Shown: piece by piece, positions 40,459-49,500 of the stretch
Layout of the letters: each line of letters starts with the position of its first letter
How positions within the stretch are numbered: position 1 is the first letter of the stretch
NCBI RefSeq assembly: GCF_027105055.1
Contig: NZ_CP114264.1
Location: 2,728,001 to 2,792,000, forward strand
Origin: Acinetobacter sp. TR3
GTDB lineage: Bacteria; Pseudomonadota; Gammaproteobacteria; Pseudomonadales; Moraxellaceae
Length of the DNA stretch: 64,000 nucleotides
Reading direction: 5' to 3'
Position numbers and translations under genes: made by a program
The notes under the pieces: generated by a model
Told to the model about the DNA's origin: nothing
The model's input: the letters and a program-made list of their open reading frames with translations, nothing else
Database searches by the model: none

Positions 40459-40570
40459 CAGGTAATTTCGATATTTTTTAAACCTACCAATCAACCCAAG
40501 AATCTAACCTTTCTAGCCAAATCCTTGTTTCTCAACAAGTTTTTATCTGCATCACCGCCGATGGATGTGC

Positions 40571-40598
40571 ATTCTACAGTATTCCCTACCCAATACAA
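40571..40598 (-). promoter_or_regulatory. possible rRNA promoter P1 (distal)
   Basis: Minus strand: TTGTAT (40598-40593), 16 bases, TAGAAT (40576-40571), about 140 bases upstream of P2. Tandem promoters are normal for rRNA operons. Confidence 0.5.
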
Positions 40599-40745
40599 CC
40601 CCCTTTCCTAATCTTTTTATTTAAGTGAACGTTTTTTAGGCTAATCAGTTACTTTTTGTCTACTTTCTTTGTCGATAAGAACTTTTTTTAAACAATTAAG
40701 TTAAGTAGAATGTATCTCTTGCTTCAAATTTTTTGGCATTTTTGA

Positions 40746-41258
40746 TTGGAAATACGGTTTATTAATAAAAAAGTACAATTACTGTTGCTTTTAGCGTCGA
40801 TCGCTACGAGTCAGATTTGTTACGCCATTTCAAATCATAATTTTTATGAATTAGCATTAACCATATTGAGTTATAGCAAGTGGTCGAATACATCTCGCCC
40901 AATTATTTGTGTAATAGATAATGCTGAGGCTTCGAATCAATTTCAATCCAATATTAAACAACTTGGGTATGATTATCAGGTACAAGCTGTTAATTCAAAA
41001 GATTTTCAAAAAACAGAATGTCATGTTGTGTATTTCTCAACAACAACACCGCAACAACAACAAAACTTGATTCAAGCTTATCCATCGCGTTCATTACTGT
41101 CATTAAGTATTAATAATCCAGCATGTGAAATCGGCAGTATTTTCTGCTTATACAACAAAAAGACCTCTTCTACATTTAAAGTAAATCTAGATGCTTTGAG
41201 TTACTCCAAAGTTCATATCGACCCCCGAGTCTTAATCTTGGCGAAGAATACGGAGTAA
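40746..41258 (+). CDS. yfiR: YfiR-like periplasmic regulator (DUF4154)
   Basis: A 170-residue exported protein with a signal peptide (about 1-28). YfiR is the periplasmic inhibitor of the cyclase YfiN in the YfiBNR system of Pseudomonas. Mature cysteines 55, 92, 127 and 134 recall the two disulfide pairs described for Pseudomonas YfiR, especially the 7-residue pair NPACEIGSIFC. It starts with TTG at 40746, with no obvious ribosome site. The order yfiR-yfiN-yfiB with five to eight base gaps makes the assignment convincing. Confidence 0.82.
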   Translation: MEIRFINKKVQLLLLLASIATSQICYAISNHNFYELALTILSYSKWSNTSRPIICVIDNAEASNQFQSNIKQLGYDYQVQAVNSKDFQKTECHVVYFSTTTPQQQQNLIQAYPSRSLLSLSINNPACEIGSIFCLYNKKTSSTFKVNLDALSYSKVHIDPRVLILAKNTE

Positions 41259-41263
41259 TTAAA

Positions 41264-42487
41264 GTGATTTCGAATTTATATCAGTCCACTTCATTACGGG
41301 CGTTATTTCGTAAGTCTCAGTTCTCGATTTTTGCGCTTACCGTTGTCATTTGTTCCTTTACCTTTGCAACTATTTCCATATTCACAATGGAAACGTACGC
41401 CAAACAAAATTTGCAACTATTAAGTCAAACGCTACTTGAACGAATCCAGCCCGCTGTTGTCTTCAAGGACAAAGGAGCAATTGATCAAATTTTAGCGGAC
41501 TACACAACAGAACATGCGATTCGTAGTATTCATGTTTATGATCCAGAGCATCAATTATTAGCAGAAAGTACCAAGCAAATCGACCACACATCATTTTTAC
41601 AAAGCGTTTTGGATAAATGGTTTCTACATGATCCAATCAAACTAACGGTTATTCATCATAAGAAACAAGTCGGCGAATTAGTTTTATATGGCAGCTCAGA
41701 AAATATTTTACATTTTTTAAAAACCATCATTATTGGCTTAGCCATATCAATGTTTTTTATTGTGATTGCACTGTTATGGTCCGTTAATCTTACCTATCGC
41801 CAAATCATGCAAGCGATCAAACCATTAACCCATATTGCTCAATTAGTGAGTGACCAAAAAGCTTACAACTTACGTTTTCCAAATAACCATATTAAAGAGT
41901 TTCAAAATCTTAATACGGTATTTAATGAGCTCTTAGAAGAAATACAAGTTTGGCATACTCATTTACAGAAAGAGAATCTCCAACTTTCATTTCAAGCTCA
42001 CCATGACCAGCTCACAGGTTTACCTAATCGACACTATTTTTATGAAGAATTGCTCAATATTTTTAAAAATAATAAATTTCGTCACAATTCAGCGCTGATT
42101 TTCATAGATAATAATAAGTTTAAAGCAATTAATGATCATTATGGTCATCTTGCTGGCGATGCGGTATTAAGAGAAATGGCAAATCGATTAATGCAGTCTG
42201 TCAGACAAGAAGACTTTATTGCTCGTTTGGGTGGTGATGAATTCGCAATCATTTTGCATACCATCCATCATTCTGATCATTTACAAACAATCGCTGAAGG
42301 TTTACTAGCAAGTTGTGATGAGCCTTTGGATTTTAACGGTCAACTTATCCATTTTAGCTTTAGTTTAGGGATTGCATTTTCACAGTTTGCAGACAATCCA
42401 GATAATTTAGTCATGCAAGCAGATCAAGCAATGTATAAAGCTAAAAATTTAAATCCACATTGGTTTCTTTATAAACCAGAAATTTAG
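41264..42487 (+). CDS. yfiN: membrane diguanylate cyclase YfiN/TpbB type
   Basis: A 407-residue enzyme that makes cyclic-di-GMP. Membrane helices lie near residues 20-45 and 148-172, with a periplasmic PAS-like sensor between. A HAMP linker follows (about 170-225), then a GGDEF domain. The active site is intact: GGDEF at 323-327. A feedback inhibitory I-site RQED lies at 314-317, five residues before it, so product inhibition is expected. The start is a GTG with GGAG eight bases before it, overlapping the yfiR stop. Cyclase activity is predicted, not shown. Confidence 0.9.
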   Translation: MISNLYQSTSLRALFRKSQFSIFALTVVICSFTFATISIFTMETYAKQNLQLLSQTLLERIQPAVVFKDKGAIDQILADYTTEHAIRSIHVYDPEHQLLAESTKQIDHTSFLQSVLDKWFLHDPIKLTVIHHKKQVGELVLYGSSENILHFLKTIIIGLAISMFFIVIALLWSVNLTYRQIMQAIKPLTHIAQLVSDQKAYNLRFPNNHIKEFQNLNTVFNELLEEIQVWHTHLQKENLQLSFQAHHDQLTGLPNRHYFYEELLNIFKNNKFRHNSALIFIDNNKFKAINDHYGHLAGDAVLREMANRLMQSVRQEDFIARLGGDEFAIILHTIHHSDHLQTIAEGLLASCDEPLDFNGQLIHFSFSLGIAFSQFADNPDNLVMQADQAMYKAKNLNPHWFLYKPEI

Positions 42488-42495
42488 GACATGTT

Positions 42496-42975
42496 ATGCG
42501 CGCTCACACTTTTAAGATATCCTTTGTAGCATTACTCTGCCTAACATTGACTGGCTGTTTAAGTTTTGGTCCTTTGAAATATCGTCAAGTCAAAATGCTA
42601 AAAAAAGAAGGTTTCGTTTTAACAGAAGAAGGTTGGAGTCTTGGTCTGCCTGAACGTTTACTTTTTGACTTTAATAAAGCAGATATTAAACTTGAAAATC
42701 AAAGAGAAATCGTTCGTCTTGCCAATCAATTGAACAAGTATGATCTGCAAAAATTAAAAGTTGTGGGTCACACTGATGATATTGGTAATCCTGAATATAA
42801 CCAGAAATTGTCTGAAGAACGCGCTCAAAGCGTTTCTTCGATTTTTATTCATCAGGGTTTCAAACCCAATAATGTCACTGTGATTGGTCGTGGTGCAAGC
42901 CAACCTTTCGTGCCCAATACTTCTGATGAGAACCGCGCGAATAATCGCAGAGTTACGATTATTATTATTTCTTAA
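42496..42975 (+). CDS. yfiB: YfiB-like OmpA-domain lipoprotein
   Basis: A 159-residue lipoprotein with lipobox LTGC (Cys21). The OmpA peptidoglycan-binding domain spans residues about 55-159: LLFDFNKADIKLENQRE, VVGHTDDIGNPEYNQKLSEERAQ and NRRVTIIII, with the diaminopimelate-binding Asp and Arg. In Pseudomonas YfiB releases YfiN by sequestering YfiR. It starts eight bases after yfiN. The same strand and short gaps support one operon. Confidence 0.88.
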   Translation: MRAHTFKISFVALLCLTLTGCLSFGPLKYRQVKMLKKEGFVLTEEGWSLGLPERLLFDFNKADIKLENQREIVRLANQLNKYDLQKLKVVGHTDDIGNPEYNQKLSEERAQSVSSIFIHQGFKPNNVTVIGRGASQPFVPNTSDENRANNRRVTIIIIS

Positions 42976-42990
42976 CTTGCAATTTTTGTT

Positions 42991-43020
42991 AAAAGCCAAC
43001 TATTTAAAGTTGGCTTTTTT
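42991..43020. terminator. bidirectional terminator after yfiB
   Basis: AAAAGCCAAC / GTTGGCTTTTTT around an eight-base loop. It serves yfiB and the converging phosphoesterase gene. Confidence 0.88.
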
Positions 43021-43023
43021 AAT

Positions 43024-44034
43024 TTATATGAGTTGAATAATATCAATCGTCGGTGGAACCCTAAATCGAAATGGAACGCCAACCATACCTGTTCCAACCG
43101 TTACAAATACATCAGCGTGTTCATGTGTATAAAAACCTTTTTTGTGCCCCAAGATAGACACTTTTTTCATAATATACGTTGTAATCCAAGGAAGTTCTAT
43201 TTGTCCACCATGGGTATGACCAGCAAGCATTAATGGCCGTGTAGGTAATGCCGGCACCATATCTACTGTATCAGGGTTATGAGATAAAATGAGCCATGGT
43301 TTATCTTGTGGTAAGTCTGGCATAAATCGCATATTTGCCTTCCCTGCCCACAGATCACCAATGCCAATTAAGCGAAACTCATCAAAATCGATAATCTGCC
43401 CTTCTATATCAATCACATTATTTTGTTCTAATGCCGCTTTGAGCAATGATTGTATTGGAGGACCTGGATATTGCTCATCATGATTCCCTGGCACAGAATA
43501 AACGGGTGCTTGGATTTCCTTTAAAACAGAGAGCTCCTGAATCAAACGATTTTCAGGTTCATAAGTCCAATCACCTGCAACCACCACAATATCTGGTTTA
43601 GCTTCATTTAACTTTTTAACAATGCTTTTTAATTGACGTTCATGACCAGAAAACAATCCCACATGCATATCTGCAATTAAGGCCACTTTAACGGGTTGAA
43701 TAAAATCACGATCCGAATTTAAACGGTATTGATGATGTTTAATATGAACCATATGTGGCTCAATAAATCGTGCATAAATCAATATGCTCGTTAAAAGGAA
43801 AACAAAAATACTTTCATGTAAACTGTAAAACTCAGACCAACCTGCATACAAGGTAAAAAACCAGAGAGGAACTAACAAATAAGAAAGATAAAATGCAGCT
43901 AGATGTACAAAAGCTTTGAAAGGATGAATCGTTTCAGTTCTTGCTTGATGAATCCATGCCTGAGCGAATGCCCATAAGGCTAAAACAATAAAAATAGTAT
44001 AGAAAATTAATATAACTGTGTCTGAATTCGACAT
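43024..44034 (-). CDS. membrane metallophosphoesterase
   Basis: A 336-residue phosphoesterase (YaeI-like). Membrane segments occur at about residues 8-27, 42-64 and 70-88. The catalytic domain follows with IADMHVGLFSGH, VVVAGDWTYEPENR, PGNHDEQYPG and AGHTHGGQIELP, giving a complete set of metal ligands. The family includes UDP-diacylglucosamine hydrolase-like and uncharacterised enzymes. ATG 44034 follows GAGAG by five bases and is preferred to the ATG at 44079. Confidence 0.85.
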   Translation of the reverse strand: MSNSDTVILIFYTIFIVLALWAFAQAWIHQARTETIHPFKAFVHLAAFYLSYLLVPLWFFTLYAGWSEFYSLHESIFVFLLTSILIYARFIEPHMVHIKHHQYRLNSDRDFIQPVKVALIADMHVGLFSGHERQLKSIVKKLNEAKPDIVVVAGDWTYEPENRLIQELSVLKEIQAPVYSVPGNHDEQYPGPPIQSLLKAALEQNNVIDIEGQIIDFDEFRLIGIGDLWAGKANMRFMPDLPQDKPWLILSHNPDTVDMVPALPTRPLMLAGHTHGGQIELPWITTYIMKKVSILGHKKGFYTHEHADVFVTVGTGMVGVPFRFRVPPTIDIIQLI

Positions 44035-44136
44035 TACCACTCTCATTAATCTGACATTAGGGCATACATCGCATCTCATATTTATAATTTTTGATGAAAT
44101 GCTATACTCAAGTCCAACTTTTAATCAGTAAAGATT

Positions 44137-45768
44137 ATGACGCAATTTTCTCATCTAAATCGTAAACATACAAAAATAAGTACAACTACTTACAATAAAA
44201 GTATGCTTGCGATTTATTGCAGTATTGCGATCACAATCACAGGATGCAGCACACTACCTAAACATAAAATAGAGCCAATACAACAATCTAACATTCAACA
44301 ATTAGAAATAAACCAGACAACTTTGGCTCAGATCATTCAACCTTTAGAACAACAAAATCCTGGATTGACGGGTTATCACGTTTTATTTGAACCCCTAGAA
44401 GCGTTAGCAGCACGACTACGTTTAATTGATAAGGCAGAGAAAACCTTAGATTTGCAATATTATATTTGGGACAATGACAAAGTAGGTGCTCTTGCTTTGC
44501 ATGCGCTGATTCGCGCAGCAGATCGTGGTGTCAAAGTGCGATTACTTATTGATGATAATAACGCAAAAAAAACTGAAGGAATCTTCTTAGCTCTGGCACA
44601 GCATCCAAATATTGACGTTAAATTATTCAATCCCTATCGTTTTCGCAAATACCGTGCGCTTGATATGGTTTTAGACTTAAAACGTATCAACCGCAGAATG
44701 CACAATAAGAGCTTTATTGCAGACCATCAAGTTGCTCTAATTGGTGGCAGAAACATGACTAATCAATATTATAATGTCAGTGATAACTACCAGTTTTCTG
44801 ATGTTGATGTGATGCTCGTGGGTACAGCAGTCACTGATATTTCACAGTCTTTTGATGAATACTGGAATCATAGTTACGCTTACGATGTAAGGGAAATTGT
44901 CAATCAAAATGCTCATCGCTTAAGCTATGAGAGCCTAAAACAGCAACTTGATGAACATTCTAAGCGAGCAACGGTACAGAATTATCTTGATTTGACTGGT
45001 AACTCACAGGCAATTGATTCAATTATCAGTCGGGATATTCCTTTAAACTGGGTAAAAGCTGAAGTTGTAAAAGACTCTCCTGACAAAATTAAATCAAAAG
45101 CCAAAAAACAAGAACACCTTAATTTCCAATTGATTAACCATTTAGAACAACCTGAAAAAAATATTGACCTCATCTCAGCTTACTTTGTCCCTGAAAAAAA
45201 GGGGGCTAAAATTCTCAATGATCTTGCAAAAGATGGAATCGAGGTTCGAGTGCTCACAAACTCATTTCAGGCAAACGATGTCGCTGTTGTTCATGCATTT
45301 TATGGAAAATATCGTCAGGATTTACTGGAACATGGTGTACAGCTATATGAGTTTCTCCCCGCATTAAATAAAAATGATCTCGATAAACATACCGAAGAAC
45401 TCGCGAAGAAAGCAAAAGTAAATATCAAAGGACTAAGCCGTTCCAGTTTACATGCCAAACTGATGGCGCTAGATGAAAAGCAAGTTTTTATTGGTTCATT
45501 TAATTTTGATCCACGCTCTGCATACCTGAACACTGAAATTGGCGTGCTTTTAGATAGCCCACCTTTAGCGCAGGCTGTTCATGCGACTATGGATCAAAAT
45601 CTACGTAAATATGCCTATAAATTAGTGTTAGATGCCAATAAAAAAATTACATGGCGACGTGAAACACCACAAGGCCCTGTCATCTACACCAAAGAACCTC
45701 GAATGAAATGGTGGCAAAAGGCAGGAATGAAAATTATTTCATGGCTGCCAATTGAAGGCTTTATGTAA
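44137..45768 (+). CDS. phospholipase D family lipoprotein (ClsC/YmdC-like)
   Basis: A 543-residue PLD-superfamily protein. It has a 25-residue N-region, a hydrophobic stretch and lipobox ITGC (Cys37), so it may be tethered to the membrane. There are two HxKxxxxD motifs: HNKSFIADHQVALIGGRN (His189) and HAKLMALDEKQVFIGSFNFD (His439). The layout resembles E. coli ClsC cardiolipin synthase. Whether it is a synthase or a phospholipase cannot be decided. The acyltransferase gene next door, converging, suggests lipid metabolism. Confidence 0.87.
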   Translation: MTQFSHLNRKHTKISTTTYNKSMLAIYCSIAITITGCSTLPKHKIEPIQQSNIQQLEINQTTLAQIIQPLEQQNPGLTGYHVLFEPLEALAARLRLIDKAEKTLDLQYYIWDNDKVGALALHALIRAADRGVKVRLLIDDNNAKKTEGIFLALAQHPNIDVKLFNPYRFRKYRALDMVLDLKRINRRMHNKSFIADHQVALIGGRNMTNQYYNVSDNYQFSDVDVMLVGTAVTDISQSFDEYWNHSYAYDVREIVNQNAHRLSYESLKQQLDEHSKRATVQNYLDLTGNSQAIDSIISRDIPLNWVKAEVVKDSPDKIKSKAKKQEHLNFQLINHLEQPEKNIDLISAYFVPEKKGAKILNDLAKDGIEVRVLTNSFQANDVAVVHAFYGKYRQDLLEHGVQLYEFLPALNKNDLDKHTEELAKKAKVNIKGLSRSSLHAKLMALDEKQVFIGSFNFDPRSAYLNTEIGVLLDSPPLAQAVHATMDQNLRKYAYKLVLDANKKITWRRETPQGPVIYTKEPRMKWWQKAGMKIISWLPIEGFM

Positions 45769-45784
45769 TTTAAAGCGAGTATTG

Positions 45785-46597
45785 TTATGGCAGCGTATTT
45801 AAAACTTTGCTTTGTAACTCAAGCAGCCCTGCTCGCATTTGACGATCAACTTCTTTAGTTAAGCTATCTACCGTATGGTCTGTTACAGGAATTGCAGGTA
45901 GGGTCAATAAATGTGCGGTAACTTTTGGCATTTCTAAAACACGTTGTACATGTTCTGCAAAAGACATTTCACCAATAAATGGTGCGACCAAATCTAATTC
46001 ACCTTGCTGATTGACATAGCAAATCACACAAATTTGAACTGGACGTTGCGCATCAATGGCAGCACCCAATAAGCGCCCATGTACTTTTTTGACCTGACGA
46101 CCATCTGTGGTTGTGGCTTCTGGAAAGAACAAAACGGGAATATCTTGTTTTAAAAACGCTGTAATTTGTTCTTTTATTCGGATTGAGTCACCAGAACCTC
46201 GCTTAATAAATAAGGTTCCACCGCCTTTTGCTAGATTACCCAAAATAGGCCATTTTTCGACCTCTGCTTTTGCTAAGAAGAAGATACGTGCTCCAGAGCC
46301 AAGTACAGCAACATCTAACCAAGAAATATGATTACTCACCCAAAGCGCTGGTTCTCGTGGAATAGTGCCATGAATCTGCACTTCGATATTAAAAACTTCG
46401 CATAAACGGCGGCAAAAATACTGAACATAACGCGTATTCGTTGGATTATTCGGATCCTTGTATAAACCGTGTCGATAAATGAGATAAAAACCTTCACCAA
46501 TTGTTTCTAGACCTGAGGCTAATTTTTTACTATACAAGCTCAATTTAGAGATTAAATTTAATGGTGTGTTATTTGCTGCTGTTGCTTCTTGAGTCAT
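45785..46597 (-). CDS. lysophospholipid acyltransferase (PlsC family)
   Basis: A 270-residue 1-acyl-sn-glycerol-3-phosphate acyltransferase-like protein. The HX4D site is NHISWLDV (His90, Asp95) and the second block is FFPEATTTDGRQ (158-169), with KRGSGDSI between. No long membrane helix is obvious. Possible roles are phospholipid or ornithine-lipid acylation. It is convergent with the phospholipase D gene, with only 16 bases between the stops. Confidence 0.87.
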   Translation of the reverse strand: MTQEATAANNTPLNLISKLSLYSKKLASGLETIGEGFYLIYRHGLYKDPNNPTNTRYVQYFCRRLCEVFNIEVQIHGTIPREPALWVSNHISWLDVAVLGSGARIFFLAKAEVEKWPILGNLAKGGGTLFIKRGSGDSIRIKEQITAFLKQDIPVLFFPEATTTDGRQVKKVHGRLLGAAIDAQRPVQICVICYVNQQGELDLVAPFIGEMSFAEHVQRVLEMPKVTAHLLTLPAIPVTDHTVDSLTKEVDRQMRAGLLELQSKVLNTLP

Positions 46598-46786
46598 AAA
46601 TCATTAAAACCGTACGCATGTATGCACATTGCATTGAACTAGCTCACTTATATCATGCCCGTATCTATTTATAAAAGTTACCACCATGAGAAAAAACGAA
46701 TGTGAATATAATTATTTTCAATTTTAAAAGGTTTTTTAAATTAAATATCATAAATAAATCGAATTAACAAATTAAGAGGTCATGTG

Positions 46787-46927
46787 ATGAATCCTCAACA
46801 CACAACATCTCATAATCAAGTGAATATTCCTTATGGCTATGCTTTAAGAATATTTTTTGGCTGGTCAATTTTATATATCGGCACACTCGTTGGTTTTATC
46901 AAACTTCTTCATCATCATGTCATATAA
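46787..46927 (+). CDS. 46-residue single-helix membrane miniprotein
   Basis: A short frame, MNPQHTTSHNQVNIPYGYAL then a hydrophobic helix and HHHVI at the end. AAGAGG lies seven bases before ATG 46787, an ideal ribosome site. Residues about 21-41 form one membrane helix. The HHH tail is odd. It lies 75 bases before hflX on the same strand, at the end of a 190-base gap. I recognise no family; it is judged real by its ribosome site and composition. Confidence 0.6.
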   Translation: MNPQHTTSHNQVNIPYGYALRIFFGWSILYIGTLVGFIKLLHHHVI

Positions 46928-47001
46928 ATCCATGAAGCCTTTGCCCTTTGCTTGAAGTTTATTCTAGAATAAGGCTTCTATACTCAGGATATGATAACAG
47001 C

Positions 47002-48330
47002 GTGGAATTTTTTGAGCGGCAACAAGGTGGTGAACGAGCAATTTTAGTCAGTGTTTCTGTGCAGTTACTCGATGACCTTGATGCTGAAGAGTTTCGATTG
47101 CTCGCTCAATCCGCTGGTGCTGAAATTCTTGAACATATTTCTGTACAAAGAAATAAGCCAGACCCTAAATTTTTTATTGGCTCAGGCAAAGTGGATGAAA
47201 TCGCAGAATTAGTTCAGCAGCTAGAAGCTGAATTAGTCATCTTTGATCACTCTCTTTCACCAGCCCAAGAACGTAATTTAGAAAGAATCTTAAAATGCCG
47301 TGTGATTGATCGCACAGGGCTTATTTTAGATATCTTCGCATTACGAGCGCGTACACACGAAGGAAAATTACAAGTTGAACTTGCCCAACTTAAGCATTTA
47401 TCAACGCGCTTAATTCGAGGCTTCACAGGTAATTTAGAACAACAAAAAGGTGGGATTGGTCTACGTGGTCCTGGTGAATCACAACTTGAAACTGACCGCC
47501 GACTCATTAAAGTACGTATTACCCAACTGAAAGACAAATTGGTTAAAGTTCAACAGACCCGGTTACAAGGTCGTGCCGCACGCCAAAAAGCAGCAATTCC
47601 AACGATTTCTTTGGTTGGTTATACCAATGCAGGTAAATCGACACTGTTTAATATTTTAGCCCAAAGTGATGTCTATGCAGCAGACCAACTTTTTGCAACG
47701 CTCGATCCAACCTTACGTCGTCTAGAATGGGATGGTATCGGTACTGTCGTACTCGCAGATACAGTTGGATTTGTGAGAAATTTACAGCATGATTTGGTTG
47801 AATCTTTCAAAGCGACTTTGGAAGAAACGCTAGAAGCGACCTTACTTTTGCATGTAATTGACAGCAGTAGCCCTAACATGCCTGAACAAATCGAAGCAGT
47901 GGAATCTGTGCTGAAAGAAATTGGAGCCGATGCACCGATTCTTCATGTTTACAATAAAATTGATCTCAGCGGTGATACGGCAAAAATCATTTATAAAGCA
48001 GCAGATTTACCTGATCGCGTTTATGTTTCTGCGCATTCTGGGCAGGGATTAGATTTATTAAGCCAAGCTGTTCAACAATGCCTGATGGGACAGTTACAAC
48101 ATTTCGACTTAGTTCTCAAACCTGCTTACGGTAAACTACGCACACAACTTTATACACTCAATGTCATTCAAACTGAACAATATGATGAGCAAGGTGATTT
48201 GCATTTATCAGTTTGTATTGCTCCACAAAAATTGCATCAACTGATCAAACAAGCACATCTACCATTAGATGAAATTCTTGGAAACCAAGCAGCCTTATTT
48301 CACAGGCCTTTGGAAGAATTTGAAAAGTAA
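47002..48330 (+). CDS. hflX: ribosome-associated GTPase HflX
   Basis: A GTPase that splits stalled ribosomes. N-terminal VEFFERQQGGERAILVSV, the glycine-rich KGGIGLRGPGESQLETDRR helix, then G1 GYTNAGKSTLFN, G3 DTVGFVRNL and G4 YNKIDL, all present. I start at GTG 47002 (442 residues); an in-frame TTG 46948 adds 18 residues unlike the family. The gene is not next to hfq in this window, so the hfq-hflX pairing of E. coli is lost or elsewhere. Confidence 0.93.
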   Translation: MEFFERQQGGERAILVSVSVQLLDDLDAEEFRLLAQSAGAEILEHISVQRNKPDPKFFIGSGKVDEIAELVQQLEAELVIFDHSLSPAQERNLERILKCRVIDRTGLILDIFALRARTHEGKLQVELAQLKHLSTRLIRGFTGNLEQQKGGIGLRGPGESQLETDRRLIKVRITQLKDKLVKVQQTRLQGRAARQKAAIPTISLVGYTNAGKSTLFNILAQSDVYAADQLFATLDPTLRRLEWDGIGTVVLADTVGFVRNLQHDLVESFKATLEETLEATLLLHVIDSSSPNMPEQIEAVESVLKEIGADAPILHVYNKIDLSGDTAKIIYKAADLPDRVYVSAHSGQGLDLLSQAVQQCLMGQLQHFDLVLKPAYGKLRTQLYTLNVIQTEQYDEQGDLHLSVCIAPQKLHQLIKQAHLPLDEILGNQAALFHRPLEEFEK

Positions 48331-48373
48331 GCATCAATGTAATAATCGTTCATAAGTGAGAGTTAGAAAAAAG

Positions 48374-48736
48374 ATGAAAGAAATTGATTGGACAGCTTGG
48401 TTTTGCACGATTATATTAATTATTGTATTTCGCGAAGGCGCTGTTGCTATTACCACGGTCTTTCATCATCCAGAATTAGGTAATCTCGTCGGGCTGATCA
48501 GCTTACTTGCAACTTTATTAATTTGGAGAAGATTTAGAAAAATATCCAATCGTCTTATAGATACCAACAACAAAATCATGAAAGAAAGTGCTTTTGCATT
48601 TTTGCCAATCTGTGCTGGCTCTTTGATCATGTTGGTACATTTAGGCAAAGAAATTCCAATCTTTTTATTTGTCTTAACCCTGAGTACTTTATTGCCATTG
48701 TGGATTTACGCCAAAATGGCAAAACGCTGGTTATAG
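48374..48736 (+). CDS. CidA/LrgA family holin-like membrane protein
   Basis: A 120-residue membrane protein with four hydrophobic segments. The C-terminal half (LPICAGSLIMLVHLGKEIPIF) and its position directly before an lrgB gene support the LrgA/CidA family, which works with LrgB in murein hydrolase or metabolite export. The overall sequence is divergent. ATG 48374 is chosen; upstream GTG 48356 adds six basic residues. Confidence 0.72.
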   Translation: MKEIDWTAWFCTIILIIVFREGAVAITTVFHHPELGNLVGLISLLATLLIWRRFRKISNRLIDTNNKIMKESAFAFLPICAGSLIMLVHLGKEIPIFLFVLTLSTLLPLWIYAKMAKRWL

Positions 48737-48748
48737 GAGTTCATGAAT

Positions 48749-49417
48749 ATGTTGATGGTTATATATGGATTCGTGATTACCTTAATCAGTTATCTCATCG
48801 CAAAACCTTTAAATAAAAAAATTCCACAGATTCCATTAATTGTTTTTGCGATGTTTATCGTGATCGGGCTACTCGCAATTTTGGGTATTCCTTATGAACA
48901 TTACATGAATAATGTGAATAGTATATTTAATCATTTACTTGGCTACGTTACTGTAGCTTTAGCCATCCCTCTAGCTGCGATGCGTTATGATGATTTGCCA
49001 ATTAAATCGATGATTGGCATTTTGTGTTTTGCAAGTATCAGTGCAGTTGCATTGCCGATGGGACTTGCATATTTATTACATATGTCAGAACCAACAATTA
49101 TGGCTTTTGCGACCCGAGCTGTAACGACGCCAATTGCTCTGAATATTGCCACACTATTACACGCTCCTCTGATGATGGTGTCACTGATTGTGATTTTATC
49201 TGGAGTCATTGGTGCCGCATTTTCTCCGTGGATTTTAAAACATATCCATGATGAACGGGCTTCAGGCTTAGCTCTAGGTTTGGCTGCTCATGCAATTGGT
49301 ACAGCACAAGCATGGCAGCGAGGCCCTGTTACAGGTCGTTACGCTGCTTTTGGGATGGCTGTGAATGGTGTATTTACTGCTATATGGCTACCCACTTTTA
49401 TTTTGTCTCTTACTTAA
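48749..49417 (+). CDS. LrgB family membrane protein
   Basis: A 222-residue LrgB/CidB protein with about seven membrane segments. ATRAVTTPIALNIA and GLALGLAAHAIGTAQAWQRG, both typical LrgB signatures, are clear. ATG 48749 has AGGAG nine bases upstream, whereas ATG 48743 is too close. It follows the LrgA-like gene by 12 bases. Confidence 0.9.
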   Translation: MLMVIYGFVITLISYLIAKPLNKKIPQIPLIVFAMFIVIGLLAILGIPYEHYMNNVNSIFNHLLGYVTVALAIPLAAMRYDDLPIKSMIGILCFASISAVALPMGLAYLLHMSEPTIMAFATRAVTTPIALNIATLLHAPLMMVSLIVILSGVIGAAFSPWILKHIHDERASGLALGLAAHAIGTAQAWQRGPVTGRYAAFGMAVNGVFTAIWLPTFILSLT

Positions 49418-49442
49418 TTTGTCACACAGATGTCAATTAATA

Positions 49443-49472
49443 TTGAACTAGTTGTCAAAAATCCTACATAAT
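49443..49472 (+). promoter_or_regulatory. possible promoter of the first DUF2147 gene
   Basis: TTGAAC, 18-base spacer, CATAAT, about 30 bases before ATG 49501. Confidence 0.45.
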
Positions 49473-49500
49473 GAAAGTTCAAACGTTAAAAGGATTTTTA

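Larger units (their letters stand above)
40229..40745. other. rRNA leader and divergent promoter region
   Basis: About 517 bases: the 16S leader with its processing arm, two candidate minus-strand rRNA promoters and, beyond about 40600, the AT-rich upstream region of the yfiR-like gene. No protein gene is visible. I could not identify a convincing yfiR promoter. Confidence 0.7.
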
